A DNA stretch of 64,000 nt from Lunularia cruciata (GCA_948567375.1 OX419759.1:7966744-8030743); one strand, 5' to 3'. Shown: positions 10,055-21,926, numbered from the stretch's first letter. Notes: generated from the sequence alone by a model not told the origin. Translations and numbers: made by a program.

Positions 10055-10325
10055 TGCTACTACCCTAATCCACTACCCTCAATGTATCTAGTTGATTAAC
10101 ACATAGATACAACACGTCCACCGTTCTCCATAAGTCACAACTGGAAGTATCAAGGGTTCCTCTGACACGGTGATCATATGTAGAAAATCCTGCCCAAAGC
10201 GTGAGGTGATGAACTGTGTGAAACGATGCTTTGGTAATATCTGGACATGAGAGTCCCAATGGTTTGGCGGAAGTGGATTTGGTGGTCCATAAATTCCATC
10301 CATCCCATTCCTGCTCTGATACCAA
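10055..10325 (-). other. Element 2 leader with primer-binding site
   Basis: The leader lies between LTR and gag. Directly after the LTR, minus strand 10324-10313 is TGGTATCAGAGC, complementary to the 3' end of plant initiator-Met tRNA, the standard primer of plant LTR retrotransposons. The rest has no open frame of note. Confidence 0.85.
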
Positions 10326-10748
10326 TGTAAAAGACCGAAACCGAGGAGAGAAATAGGAGAATGGAAATTCACATTGGGACACTTGAATGAGGGAAAACTC
10401 CGAATGCCTAGCATGAGCTTCGGCCTTGGTATTTATAGGTATCATACAAGTCCCTTGAAGCTTCTCAAGAAGCTTCCTTGAGCCGCTTTCTTGGAGTGCA
10501 AGCCAAGTTAACTAGGAAGCTTCTCAAGAAGCTTCCTTCTAGAAGCCGCCTACTTGGCGTGCAAGCTAAGCTAGTTAGAAGCTTCTAGAAGCTTCCTTCT
10601 AGAAGCTACTTGCTTAGGGCGCAAGTTAACTAGTTAGGAAGCTTCCTAAGAAGCTTCTTAGATGCTTCTAGAATATTCTAGGCTATTTTGTCTTATTCTC
10701 TACTTCGTAAGCTCAACTAACTTCGTCACTAAACTCCATATTGTTACA
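10326..10748 (-). repeat. Element 2 LTR (5' LTR in element sense)
   Basis: 423 bp, TG...CA, nearly identical to 5106-5528. TATAAATA at 10430-10437, heat-shock-element-like arrays at 10578-10595 and 10666-10678. Transcription would run to lower coordinates through gag and pol. Confidence 0.97.
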
Positions 10749-13264
10749 GTAATGGCCTTGACTTTCTCTTCTTCTATCTTCATTCATTCCAATAAGATTT
10801 TATGACCCAAGAAGGTAATTCCTTTTGCTAAAAGGTACACTTTGACTTCTTGTAGTAAAACTTTTGTTGTCATAGTCATCTTAGGACTTTTTGGACAAGC
10901 TTCATTTGTTCTACCTTTGTCTTGCTATAGATTAAATATTATCCAAAAATACCACCATGTACCAATCTAATAGTCCATCCAACACCTGATGCATTTGATC
11001 CATGAAGACCGTTGGAGCATTAGTGATTCCAAAAGGTAAAACTCTCCACTCAAAATGCCCATACCTTGTGCAAAAGAGAGTCTTTTACATATCCTCCCTT
11101 TCAATGAGTATTTGCTAATAGCCACTGCAAAGATCCAACATGGAGAAGAATCATGCTCTACTCAATTGATCAAGCAAGTCATCAATTCAAGGCCAAGGAT
11201 ATGCATTCTTCATTGTTTGTTTATTGAGCCCACTGTAATCAACACAGAAAGAAATCCTCCATCCTTCATTAGAACAATTAGTACTGGTGCTCCCCAAGGA
11301 GATCTACTATGTCATTTGAAATCCTTTTCCAACAACTCCATAAGCATTGTTTGCAACTCTTCCAACTCCTTTGGTGAGAGTTGCTAGATTGGTCTACACA
11401 TTGGAGTACTCCGTATCAATAATCTTGAAGGGCATACCATGATTGGGGGGGTAATCCCTTTGGCAAATCATACAAAAACACATCCATAAACTTCTAAACT
11501 ATTTGATCAACTATTGCTTGATGAGACTCTTGACTCACCTCAGATTCTCCTTGTGCAATCTGCTTGATCCACACTATGAAAATAGACTTATCTTCTTCGA
11601 AAGCTTACTCTCTGATTGCTTCACTCCCAAACTTCCCATCTAAGGACTCATCTCTCTTCAAAGCTTACTCTACGACTACCTTCCTAACAAACTTCCCATC
11701 TTGGGACTCACTATTCTTAGATTTCTTACTTAGAGGTGCTAGACAACCTAATTGGAAGTTCATACCTTGGTGTTGTACTTGAATTTCTCATCGGTTTCAA
11801 TCAAATGGAACCTTATGATGTTCAAGCTAAGGTAGACCTAGAATGGCATCATAGTATAGAGATGTCAATGTAAACCTCATACACTTCAAATAGTCTTTCC
11901 CAATCTTTGAAGGTAATGGGATACAAGGTATGGAAGGCAGAACTCTTCCTACCATCCACCATCATCAATCTACTTCCAATTATTGGCTTGATAAGAATAC
12001 AAAATTCCGTTGCTAATTGCATGGATAAGCAATATTTTGAACTTCCCAAATCAACCAAAATCTTACAATCACAATCAGATATCATATCTTGCAAGTAAAG
12101 CAACTTGCATAGGAAGCTCAAAATCTCCTATCGGCATTCCTCATTTCCTTGATCATTTTGCTTCACAAATTCCATATGGGAAACTTGTTGAGGTCCCCCA
12201 TTCTTGAGTGGATATTCAGTAATGTGATATCCAAGTTGGCAACAATAAAAATAATCACCATTTTGTCACAAATTTTCTCTATGTGCTGTACCTAGTGGTC
12301 TTTGTTGAATTGGATCAATCTCCATTGGTGTCTATTCTTCCACTTGTATCTAGTGTATTAGTAGGTTTTGTGGTGGTCAAGGTTGAGACCAAGTTGTTGT
12401 GACCAAGGAATCAAAGCATTTGACTAACCGCATGGCTTCCTCTAAGTGTTATGACTCTCACATAACTACCTCTAACTTGGTTTGTGACTTCAAACCCCTC
12501 ACAAATAGATCTAGAGCTTCACCTTCCAATATATTTAGAATTTGCATCATGGTGTTTTGGAATTGTGTGATGTAACTCCTTATAGAGCCAATTTGCTTCA
12601 TTTTTGTCAACCTATCTCGTGTAGCTTGTGTGGTATTTATGGCTTAGAATTGACTACTTATTGCACTCTTGAATTTTGCCCATGTCAAGATTGGCATAAC
12701 AAATTTCCGCTCTACTCACTCCAGTCGGAATTGCAACCATATGTTTGCTACTTCATCTAATTGGCTTGAGGCCAATAGAATTTGTCTTTGTTCATCTTGA
12801 AATTTTATTGCTATGATGTAATGTTCACAATTAAACACAAAATTTTTCACTACACCCGAAAAGTTCTTACCTTCAAATACCTTAGGCTTTGAGAATCTGA
12901 TTTGCTCTTCTCCCTCTCAAACTAGTGCTCTCTCTACTTGCTCTTGTCATTGACGGTCTCATTTGTCCAAGAATTGAGTAAGATGCTCAATTTGTTACTA
13001 CATAGGAAGGATAACTTCAAGCATCTCCATCATGGCTACTACTCTAACACACTTCTCTCAATGGATCTAATTTATTAACACATAGATGCAACACGTCCAT
13101 CGTTCTCCATAAGTTACAATTGTAAGTACCCAGAGTTCTTCATCATTTCACAAGGTGTGAAATGATGTTTGGGTAGTACTTGGACATAAAAATCCCAATG
13201 TTTTGGTGGTAATAGATTTGGTGGTCCATAAATTCCATCCATCCAATTTCTGCTCTAACACCAA
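10749..13264 (-). mobile_element. Older Ty3/gypsy element 3, internal region (decayed)
   Basis: Close relative of element 2, interrupted by it at GTAAT (10749-10753). On the minus strand: leader and degenerate primer site (about 13251-13264), gag about 12240-13035 with many stops, zinc-knuckle remnant near 12240, protease about 11850-12121 (ILVDLGSSKYCLS, with D-L-G in place of D-S-G), two copies of the linker repeat, and the first part of reverse transcriptase down to 10754. Everything beyond that, apart from 5048-5105, is missing from the window. The gag stop and pol frame offset match those of element 2 near 12135-12165, although there the slippery site reads AGGAAAT and the 3' stem arm is deleted. 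Confidence 0.85.
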
Positions 13265-13705
13265 TGTAAGAGACCAAGATTGAGGAGAGAAATAAGAGAA
13301 TGGAAGATAACATTGGGATGCTTGAATGTGTGAAAACTCCAAATGCCTAGAATGAGTTTCGGCTTTGGTATTTATAGGAGAACTTACAATGCACTTAGCA
13401 ATGAGTTCAAATCAAGTTAATTAGGAAGCTTCTCAAGAAGCTTCCTTTTAGAAGTTGCCTACTTGGCTTTCAAGCTAAGCTGGCCAAGAAGCTTCCCAAG
13501 AAGCTTCCTTCTAGAAGCCATCTGAGTGGTATGCAAGCTAAGCTAGCAAGGAAACTCCCCAAGAAGCTTCCTCCTTGCTCGTTACCCAATACTTAGAAGG
13601 TACCAAGTAGCTTCCTAGATTATTTTAGAATATTCTTAGCTAATTTGGCCTATTTGCTATTTTGTTAGTCAAGAGTAACTCATCTATAAGCTCCATATTG
13701 TTACA
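13265..13705 (-). repeat. LTR of element 3
   Basis: 441 bp, TG...CA, similar at both ends to the element 2 LTR (starts like TGTAAGAGACC, ends ATATTGTTACA). It contains related but weaker GAAGCTTC blocks and a TATTTATA box near 13370. It follows the degenerate primer site of element 3. Its partner LTR is not in the window. Confidence 0.8.
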
Positions 13706-14892
13706 ATGCATGTCGTGTCATTGCATGATGGGACTTGAGGGCGCTTAGAGGCATTCTTCTTATGTAACAATTGGATGCACTAATTAGCAATGTGGCGTGC
13801 CACATGTTGCCATCGGTTGTCGCTCATGATTTGTATATTTTCTCATCAAATTGGGGTTCTTTTTGATAAATTACAAAATTTAGTGAGTGCAATTTATATG
13901 AACAATTTGTCATGTAGGGGCTATATACATCCTCCCTCCCTATAGATATATTTCACATTTGAGCATTTTGGGAAGTTTTTGAGAGCAATTCAGCTTAGTG
14001 GCTTTTGAAGGAGGATTGCAATATTCAAAAGATTTTAGATGTTTGCAGTTTTGAAAGTGTGTATCATTTGGTCTTGAGTGTTGTTTGAGTTTTTGTGTAG
14101 AAAAATAAGGTTAGAGAGTAGTGAGGTTTGAGATAAGATTTCACAATTTTTATTTTGGGACCAAGATTGAAAAGTGAGGAAAAAGGTTTAGGAGAGGGTT
14201 TGGAAGCCGTTTCATGAGAGTAGAAGTAGTGAAAGGTGAGAGGAAAGCAACAAGCAAGGAGCCCAAGAATTCTATCAATCAAATTCCTTCATTTCAATCC
14301 TTGCATTTCCTATATTCTCCATGGTAGAAATTTGGGGTTACAAGAGATGATTGACGGTGAGGACATAAGGAATACCCAAGAAGGAGATTGGCTTATCGGA
14401 TTCCACAGAATTAAACACCCTATAAACTTCATCAAATGGTGTTGGATGGAAAAACATCAAATTTGAACAATTGTAGCAAGAATCAAGGAGGTTGATCTTG
14501 ATGTGATCGGCCTCAAAATCACCCTTGGCCTTTACTACCCATGTTTTTAGGTATTTCTCTTCCTTTCCTCAATCATTTTCTACATTTTTCTCTACTTTTT
14601 GAAAGTTCATCTCCATTTCTTGTTTTTCCTATCACTCAATGTTTAGCACCTATAGATGCGACCCAACATTGATTGTATCTGCCCTGCAGCACCTCCTTGC
14701 ATCACCTTGTATAAATGAGTGTTGAGTCCCAAAACCCTAAAACGCTTCCCATAGAGGCACCCAATAGTGTTGTGCCTGCCCAACAGCACAAGCGGGCACC
14801 CATTTGCATCACTATGTGCCACCTTGCATCTTATGGGTTCCCCGCACTATGCTCGGTGTTGTAGCACCTTGTTTGCCAGCGCTAGTAGGTGT
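13706..14892. other. Non-coding stretch
   Basis: AT-rich DNA without a recognisable domain. Short open frames such as 14236-14466 and 14064-14282 have no protein character I can identify. It may be decayed retroelement, but nothing in the sequence proves it. Confidence 0.4.
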
Positions 14893-15150
14893 CATCCAAT
14901 GGCAATCTCTTGTTTTTTCTCCCTTGGAGTGGCAAGCCATGACAATCTCTCTTGTTTTCCTTGTCCTAGAGCGGACACCAGTGGCAACCCACGGCAAACT
15001 CTCTTGTTTTTGCTATCGTGGAGTGGCCACAAGGGGCAACTCATGGCAATTTCTCTTGTTTTCCCTATCTTGAAGTGACCACAAGTAGCAACCTATGGAT
15101 CTCTCTTGTTTTCATTGTACCATAGCAGCCACAAACAACAACCCACAGCT
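14893..15150. repeat. 52-bp minisatellite, about five diverged copies
   Basis: Units begin at about 14893, 14937, 14989, 15041, 15093 and 15143 (partial). Each contains a GGCAA start, a TCTCTTGTTTT core and a CCACAAG/GACACC part. The spacing of 52 is exact for three steps. Open frames across this repeat (14767-15078 and others) come from its composition. Confidence 0.75.
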
Positions 15151-15649
15151 TTTGGTTTCTTTCACCTATAGGGGGCATCTATGAGCAATGACCACATCTT
15201 TGTTAAAGTAAAAGTTTTTTTGGTTAGTTTTTTTGCAAGTTCTTCCATGTAGTGAGTTTGTGAGTTCTTGGGACAAGGATTCTTGCACTGGTTTGGTCAA
15301 GGGGAGGCAATTTCAATTGACAACTGATATAGGGAGATGTGTCCTTGCAATGCCAAGAAAGAGGACACCAAGGAGGAAGATTATTCCTTACATAGTGGTT
15401 TCAGATTGGTTTCCACAAAGAGACCGGGTTGCCAAGAGGTATTTGACAATGTGTGTATCCTGCTTTTAGGGCTTTCTTCCAATTGATGGGTACACTTGTT
15501 GCACCAACTTTATGGTGCAACAAGACTATACATGTACATTTGGTTCTCAACACAAAGACAAAGTAGAGGAGATTTGGTGTGGAGGATTATGATTGGGGGA
15601 GTTAGCATTTTGAGCTATCATTGTAGAGGTAGGAAGTTTGCAAAGCTAA

Positions 15650-15877
15650 TTGGAGAGACCTAAGGGATGTAGGTTTAGGGCCACCTTCCTTGAGCAAATA
15701 CTCACTCACCTCTTTGTGGAGAGAGGTTTCATTCTTGATGAGGAAGTGATGTACTTGAGTGATGGAGAGGAGGAGATTATACGCAATGAAGAAGATAATG
15801 ATCATAATCTTGAGGATGCAAAGAGTGAGGACAAGGACACAAGTGCTAAGGTTGGGGAGGATGAGGATGGTCAGTGA
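15650..15877 (+). CDS. Short acidic open frame, unrecognised
   Basis: 75 codons with an acidic C-terminal half (DGEEEIIRNEEDN, SEDKD, GEDEDGQ). It may be a remnant of a transposon or gag-like protein. No domain is recognised. It sits in repeat-rich DNA between minisatellites, and an upstream open frame at 15233-15469 (78 codons, basic, PRKRTPRRK) is equally unassigned. Whether either is ever translated is unknown. Confidence 0.2.
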   Translation: MERPKGCRFRATFLEQILTHLFVERGFILDEEVMYLSDGEEEIIRNEEDNDHNLEDAKSEDKDTSAKVGEDEDGQ

Positions 15878-15942
15878 GTGATTGATTAGATTAGATTTTG
15901 CATACATATTTGTATGTTTTCATTGTTTGAAAACATACAAAG

Positions 15943-15943
15943 T

Positions 15944-15984
<41 letters not shown>

Positions 15985-16003
15985 TTATATTTATATTTAT
16001 ATA
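15943..16003. repeat. (TA)n microsatellite
   Basis: About 60 bases of nearly pure TA, interrupted once by CA and passing into TTTATAT units. Confidence 0.9.
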
Positions 16004-16408
16004 CCATTTTTGGATTTAATAATTGAGTTAATTTAATATACCTTAATTTATAAACTTGTGTATTTACTTGATTCAATAGTGAGATTTATTTGATGGATGA
16101 CAAAATGTACCACTTGTGAATAGGTGTTCAACAGATTTGTGGTGAGACACATGCCTTACCAATAGTGAGTTATTGAGTGATAGTTTTAGGGAGTGAGTTC
16201 CTTCTCCATCTTCATTGTTTGAGAAAGCTCCATCTCCCTCTTCTTCCCCTTCTCTCCTCTCTCCACCTATGGAGAGGGCACTTTAACCCACTTCTATCAG
16301 AGTACATTCACCTTCTTCTTGTTCTATTGACATCACGCATGTTTTAGATGATTGTGTTTGAGTGGTTGAGGAAGGAGAGAGACTTCTTGTTGAGTGTGAG
16401 AGATGATA

Positions 16409-16612
16409 GAGAGTGTAGAGGAGCACAAGAGATTAGTGATTGAGTGCAAGAGGCAATTGGAGAGTATAGAGGAGCAAGAGAGATTAGTGCTTGAGTGAAA
16501 GAGGCAATTAGAGAGTATAGAGGAGCAGGAGAGATTAGTGCTTGAGCGCAAGAGTAGATTGGAGAGCTTTGAGGAGCATGGTAGATTGTTAGTAGAGAGA
16601 GAGAATCCTTTG
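16409..16612 (+). repeat. 51-bp tandem repeat, remnant of coiled-coil coding sequence
   Basis: Units start at 16409, 16460, 16511 and 16562, exactly 51 bp apart. On the plus strand each codes for 17 residues like ESIEEQERLVLERKRQL, a charged coiled-coil pattern. One unit has TGA in frame and the frame breaks before 16409, so this is a decayed piece of a longer repeat protein, perhaps from a retroelement. Confidence 0.7.
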
Positions 16613-18080
16613 TGAGCGAGAAGATACTCTTGCTCAATAGGAGGAGAGGCATCACACCTTTATTACTTATGAAATGGAAACTAGCGCAAAGATTAGCTGA
16701 CTTGGATTTGGAAATCATCGGTGCCATTGCCATGGCTGATAGTTATAAGGTCTTGTTATAGAATCTATTCATGAGAGTTAGCATTCACTATGGAGAGGTG
16801 CGAGAATGCACATGTTCAAGTAGAGGAGACTGAGAGTAATCTAGCTCAGGTGAAGGCTCACATGGCTTATCTTGGACCAAGATTTTGTACTATTGCTCAC
16901 CAGACCATACACTTAGTGAGATGCAGACCCTATTTGATGCCACTCTTGTGATGAGACTCATTTGTTACCCCGTAGTCTTGTGAATCAAGGGACCCAAAAT
17001 TTTGCCTCCCATGCCTTACCTCACAGTTTAGAGATTGAGGGGACTCAGACTCAAGGAACTTAGACTGAGTTTAGAGAGAGGCTTTTTCTATCAAGACAAT
17101 ATATTCTATGTATTCTCTTCCCTAGCTTATTTGAAAAGAAGATCATTATCGTGGATGTTACTTGTTTGGTATCATTACGGCTTTGTGGTGCTATTGGTTT
17201 TTGTGCATGGGAGAGCAGGATGACTAGGCATAGTTGGTGCCCTCACACACAACGAGGGCATGTAGGGTGGGTAACATGTCCTAGTGGCAGGCAGTTCATC
17301 CAATTTTGTTTGCTATACTTTGAGGTTATCTTGTGGATGGATCTTACTCCAGATGGAGTGGAGTGGTTGCTATGGAGCATATGGTAGTAGTCTTGCCTCA
17401 TGGCATGTTTGTTTTCTATAGATGTCCAACAAGATGATGAGTTTAGAGGACTTAGAGTTAGATCATATGAGCATCTCACTTCATTAGGTTTACCTCTTCA
17501 TGATCTTTTGATCTTGACAGCTTTGCACTCTCTTATTATAGGAAGCATCCACATGGTGTTATCCATCATACCCACTACTGTCCTTACAAGGTAGAGAGAA
17601 CATCATACACTTGTTCATTTGGCCCTTTGATGAATGCTTTTGATAGATTTATCCATGATGATAGTCCTACTATTATTTGGGTAGAAGAGAAGTGGACATC
17701 TGGTAAACTAAGTTCTCATAGTAGTGACCCTTCTTGCAATTGATATCAGGCACCAACCCTTGGATGAGAGAGAGTGGCCTCTTTGGTGGTCATTGAGTCC
17801 ATTTCAGATTCAACATCATGTATAGCGGCATAGACTTGAGGATGCAGTAGGAGCACGTCAATACCATGTTTCATCTCCCACTTCTTCTTCACCTCCTTCT
17901 CCTCTAGCATATTTATATCCTTTAGTGGCTCTGCTTTTATACACATCTTATGTATCATATTATCTATCATAATTTTAATCACATTTTCTCTAAATCTCCT
18001 TGTCAAGCTCTCAGTTATATTTTAATGTGTTATGTGTTGCTTGTGATTCATTTTATCTATGTTTAATTGGGTGTCAACTG
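16613..18080. other. Unassigned stretch, probably decayed retroelement
   Basis: The plus strand has protein-like broken frames (for example around 17035-17223 and 17400-17740, where residues like HGVIHHTHYCPY and SFGPLMNAFDRF can be read across stops). I see no reverse transcriptase, integrase or transposase motif. Treated as old, undefined repeat DNA. Confidence 0.3.
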
Positions 18081-18190
18081 GTGCCTATGAGCACCACCCA
18101 CATAAGACGAGTGCCATCGAGTGCCACCCAAACAAGACAAGTGCCTATGCATGCCACCCACACAAGACGGGTGCCATCAAGCGGCAACCC
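18081..18190. repeat. 30-bp minisatellite, 3.7 copies
   Basis: Units start at 18081, 18111, 18141 and 18171, each beginning GTGCC and containing CCACCCA and AAGAC. The period is exactly 30. GTGCC-rich sequence continues more loosely to about 18370. Confidence 0.8.
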
Positions 18191-18905
18191 GTGGCACTAG
18201 GTGCCTATGAGTTATGATTGATCCACATCTCCAGGCAACAATGGGTGGTCATCACCAAACTTGGAAGCGTCAGCGGGTGGTATTGAGCGGTAGTGGGCAG
18301 CACGGGATATCAGCTACAAGCTTCAACAAGCGCTGATGAGCATGGACGAGTATCATCGAGCGGCAGCTAGCACCGACAAGTGTGGTCATTTCCAAAAACA
18401 TGGTTTACATTTCAAAAACCAGTATAGGTTAACATTTCAAAAAACTCATCTTTATTACAAAAATACTTGGGTTACATTATGGCATGCTATTTGCTATCAT
18501 TAGAGTATAATGAATTTGGAGTAGCACTTTTTTCCTTCAAAGGAGAAGGATGATCTTCATGTAGAAATTGAGGTAGCACTTTGAAATACATGCTTATTTT
18601 CTCAAGAAACTTCCTACTTGGAGGAGACTCATTTTGATTTCTTGAATGCGCTTTGACTCTAAACTCTTCTCCTTGAACCTGTATTTGTCTACCCTAGCTT
18701 TCCTTTTATCTATACTTAGTTTCTTCTCAATTGCAACTTTCAACTTCCCAGTCTCTAATTAAAGCGTTCAACTTCCATTTTCATAAATGTTTTCTCTCTT
18801 TTTCTCATTTTGGTGGCTTCTAGTTCTGCTAGTGTTAACCTCTTGTGATTCTATAGTATTTACTTTCAACATGGTGATTTTTGCTAAATCATGAGACAAT
18901 GACAC

Positions 18906-19625
18906 GAGTTGATGCCGCCCATGGTAGTATCCAATTAGGCTGCTAAAAGGAAAATACTATCCTTAAATATGATTTACCATTTGCTTCTTGATCACATCAA
19001 AAACCAATAACTTTTGCATTCCACCGATGCCCCGGACATAGATAGTACAGTGTATGATTAGCTTATCATACACTGTATTCTACCATAGTAATGTACTAGG
19101 CGGAGTTTTGTTGACTGCCTAATCAGATTGATGATTTGTTGTAAAATATGAATAAACTTCTTGCCAAAATGCTTTATTTTCAATGCGGTCGTGCAAATTT
19201 TGGGGCATGCTCTTGATGGTGTTAGATAGATCTTTGATGGTCTTTTTGTTGCCACACAATACTTTAGGCAATCATTACGAGCTAATCCTAGTCTCCCAGT
19301 AGACGCAAGGCGATGAGCCTTTTCCGCGGAGTTACGTTTGACTTTGCATAATTCCAAAATTAGGTTGTTTGATTTGTCCGCTGCATCCAAGCACACAATG
19401 ACAGTTGGAATTTCAGATCTTAACTTGACTGATTCCTATAGGTAACGTCAGTTTCCCGTACGATTCTCGTAGCAAATTTCGGGTGATGCATGTCTCGGGA
19501 GCTTTCAGTTTTTGAAATTATCTCATTCCATTATGGTAGGGATTCCAGATACGATTAGGGAACTATTAAACGAACCATCTGACAAATTAATGTTGAGTCT
19601 ATAACCATCCAGTCCTTTCTCCTTG
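18906..19625 (-). pseudogene. hAT-like transposase remnant, partial copy A
   Basis: The minus strand shares a reading (AADKSNNLILELCKVK, then ENKAFWQ-like and KSLVFDVIKK-like segments) with copy B at 20284 onward and with copy C at 58480 onward. A 112-codon open frame at 19058-19396 covers part of it. The copy stops near 19625, where a LINE 5' fragment begins. The hAT assignment rests on copy B. Confidence 0.45.
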
Positions 19626-19639
19626 GACTGCAGCAGGAT

Positions 19640-20268
19640 CAAATAGGGACAGTGGAGATGGGAGAGAGATAAGTGAGGGGAAAGATCTAAATTCTCCGAG
19701 GGCACCGAGTGATTAGTCGATTCTAATTATTTTTCGATTTGAGTTCCATTTGTATCTAGATTGAATACTAATAGAGAATTGACTAGGAAGTTATGAGGAT
19801 TATAGGGTTTAGAGTGATCATTATAAATTTATAATGATTTCATTTAGTTTGAAAATTTTAGAGATGAAATTTCAAAGTTATGATAATTTATAGTTTTTTG
19901 GATTTAGAAAAAATATATTTTCTTATGTGAGTTATGATGCAGGGGTTGTGATTTTGCAGGTATGGGGAAATGCGAAGATAAATATCATACACTATCATTA
20001 TTATTCTTGTGCTAACCATGGTTATACCTTCCCATGTTTGGCCACCTAGAGCGGCTTGGGGTACACCATGCCCGATGTGACATCAAAACTTTATCTCGCA
20101 AGGGGTAAAGACCCATGTGTGAAGAATACACAATGACTATGATTAGACTACTTTCTTGGGATGTTCACATGGGGCAAGTGACCACATAGACAACAATAAC
20201 ACCCGAGATGACCCACGCTTCTTCTATCCCTCATTGACTGTTCCAAGAGATGATATGACTATTGTTGA
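19640..20268 (+). mobile_element. 5' piece of the R2-like LINE family, without 3' part
   Basis: Aligns with the first ~680 bases of the long LINE at 43510-44200, including the zinc-finger coding region (20069-20131). In this copy the second Cys codon is TGA. The rest of the element is missing. This is unusual because LINE copies normally lose the 5' end. It lies between two partial copies of the same hAT-like block, which suggests loss by recombination. Confidence 0.75.
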
Positions 20269-20283
20269 TCATCCATGAAGTTG

Positions 20284-21780
20284 ATGCCACCCCTGGTAAG
20301 ATCCAAGTAGGCTGCTACAAGGAAAATGCCATCCTTAAATATGGTTACCATTCGCTTCTTGATCACACCAAAAACCAATGACTTTTGCGTTCCACCGATG
20401 CCCGGACATAGGTAGTACAATATTTAGCAATACAATATACTATCTTTAGCATATACAGTATTCTACCATAGCAATGCACTAGGCGGAGTTTTGTTGCCTC
20501 TGACTGCCTAATAAGATTGATGATTTGTTGTAATGATGACTAAACTTTTTGCTTCTTGCCAAAATGCTTTATTCTCAATGCGGTCTTGCAAATTTTGGGG
20601 CATGCTCTTGATGGTGTTAGAGAGATCCTTGATGGTCTTTTGGTTGCCACACAATGACTTTAGGTAATCATATGCCGAGCTAATCCTACTACTCCCAATA
20701 GATGCAAGGCGTTGAGCCTTTTCTGCGTAGTTACTTTTGACTTTGCATAATTCCAAGATCAGGTTGTTTGATTTGTCAGCTGCGTCCAAGCACACAATGA
20801 CAGTTGGGATTTCAGATCTTGACTTGACTGATTTGACTGATTTCTATGGGTAAACTCAGTTTCCCATACGATTCTCGTAAACAAATTTGCCGGTCATGAA
20901 TGTCTCGGGAGCTTTCAGTTTTTACAATTATCTTATTCCATTGTGGTAGGGATTCCAGAAAGGATTAAGGACCTATTAAGCGAACCATCCGACAAATTAG
21001 TGTTGAGTCTATACCGGTCAGGGGAAAGAGAAATGCCAATGATACACTTGGACATGAAAATACCTTCATTTTCATTAAAGTTACAGAATGCTTAGCTGTA
21101 AATTCCTGCAGATCAGCATTTAGTTTCCCCGGTAGTTTTCCTTGAATTCCGAAATTTTACAATAACTTACTTGTAAAGGAATTTATGGATTTTATGGAAC
21201 TGGAAAAGCCTGTTTGAAATCCCCCAATGAGTAGTTGCAAACTAAACGTATCGTTAAGAGAGTATGTTTTTACCTCCAAAATGTCACCACATACAGGATT
21301 CAGCCCATGAGCAAATCAAAGAATATTTTGCATCCAAGGTAAATCTCTAGAATTGTTATTGTGCAACTTGGTGTAGTTGCTTGTCGAGTCGGTGATGACA
21401 GCAAGTATCTTCTTAGGTCAAAACTGCTCAATGAGTTGTTAGATCTCTCAAAAACTGTTTTTGGTAAGCGTAGCCATTAGACCCATTTCACAACATGCAT
21501 TAAGATCTCCTTGCCTAATGGTAGTAATACCGTAAATGCTATGTTTTCCTCGACTCACCAGCCATCCAACTTCATGTAAAGTATTTCTCATTCGCAAGCT
21601 CTTCAAAAATGGTTGCATCGTGTTTGGCTGTGTACTCAAGAAGCAAGGTCGTGTAAAAACATTTTGGTTGGCCCAAATAGCCGGGGCGTATACAATCCAC
21701 AAAGGATTTGGAAAATGAGTCATTGAGAAGAGTGAAGGAAAATGCAGCAGTCTATGATTAGTTGAGCAATCCACAGATCC
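20284..21780 (-). pseudogene. hAT-like (DUF659-type) transposase remnant, copy B
   Basis: Reading down the minus strand from about 21720: NVFTRPCFLSTQPN, then KILAVITDSTSNYTKLHNN and, after a stop, FAHGLNPVCGDIL, which matches the D...N-Y...C-A-H-x-L-N-L...D-I pattern of DUF659/hAT transposases. Further on comes NLILELCKVKSNYAEKAQRL (95-codon frame at 20508-20795), ENKAFWQEAKSL with the FW motif, a GNKTPPSALLW-like segment, and DVIKKRM...AAYLD near 20300-20400. That order is the hAT order. Stops and frameshifts occur throughout. DUF659 proteins are plant hAT relatives. The assignment is by pattern only. Confidence 0.5.
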
Positions 21781-21793
21781 GCCATGGGCTCGG

Positions 21794-21926
21794 TAAAAAA
21801 AGGCGACCGCATAGGAAAAATGAAGGATGGGCAGACCCATCAAGCCGTACAAGGGAGAGACAAAAAAGGTAACATGGGGCTAAGCCCCAATAGAGTCTAT
21901 GAGAAATCTGCCCTACCGCACCTAAG
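21794..21926 (-). mobile_element. LINE 3' tail insertion
   Basis: Carries the family tail in reverse: AAAAGGCGACCGC, the GATGGG hairpin region, GGGGCTTAGCCCC and the end of the coding region (up to CACCTAAG). Only about 130 bp were inserted. Copy C of the hAT-like block lacks it. Confidence 0.85.

Larger units (their letters stand above)
5106..10748 (-). mobile_element. Nearly intact Ty3/gypsy chromovirus (element 2), 5643 bp
   Basis: A complete LTR retrotransposon on the minus strand: LTRs 5106-5528 and 10326-10748 (423 bp each, both TG...CA, 2 differences), GTAAT target duplications, an initiator-Met primer-binding site, gag, pol with a chromodomain, and a purine tract. The chromodomain at the Pol C-terminus defines a chromovirus. 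Only two in-frame TGA codons (9398-9400 in gag, 6423-6425 in integrase) break the coding. Both stand where CGA (Arg) would fit. The two near-identical LTRs show recent insertion. It landed in the reverse transcriptase region of an older relative. Confidence 0.97.

Noticed and set aside
10065-10445. 126-codon open frame at the LTR/leader border of element 2
   Set aside because: It repeats in the other LTR (5043-5225) and spans the primer site. LTR composition explains it.
14767-15078. Overlapping open frames rich in Cys and Ser
   Set aside because: They come from the 52-bp minisatellite in several frames. No sign of coding.
15943-16003. TA run as a promoter TATA region
   Set aside because: Simple microsatellite with no gene downstream.
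20890-21130. Plus-strand reading GIPERIKELLNEPSD shared by three hAT-like copies
   Set aside because: It is open only in copy C (58762-58998). The minus strand fits a transposase order better. It could still be a small separate gene fragment.
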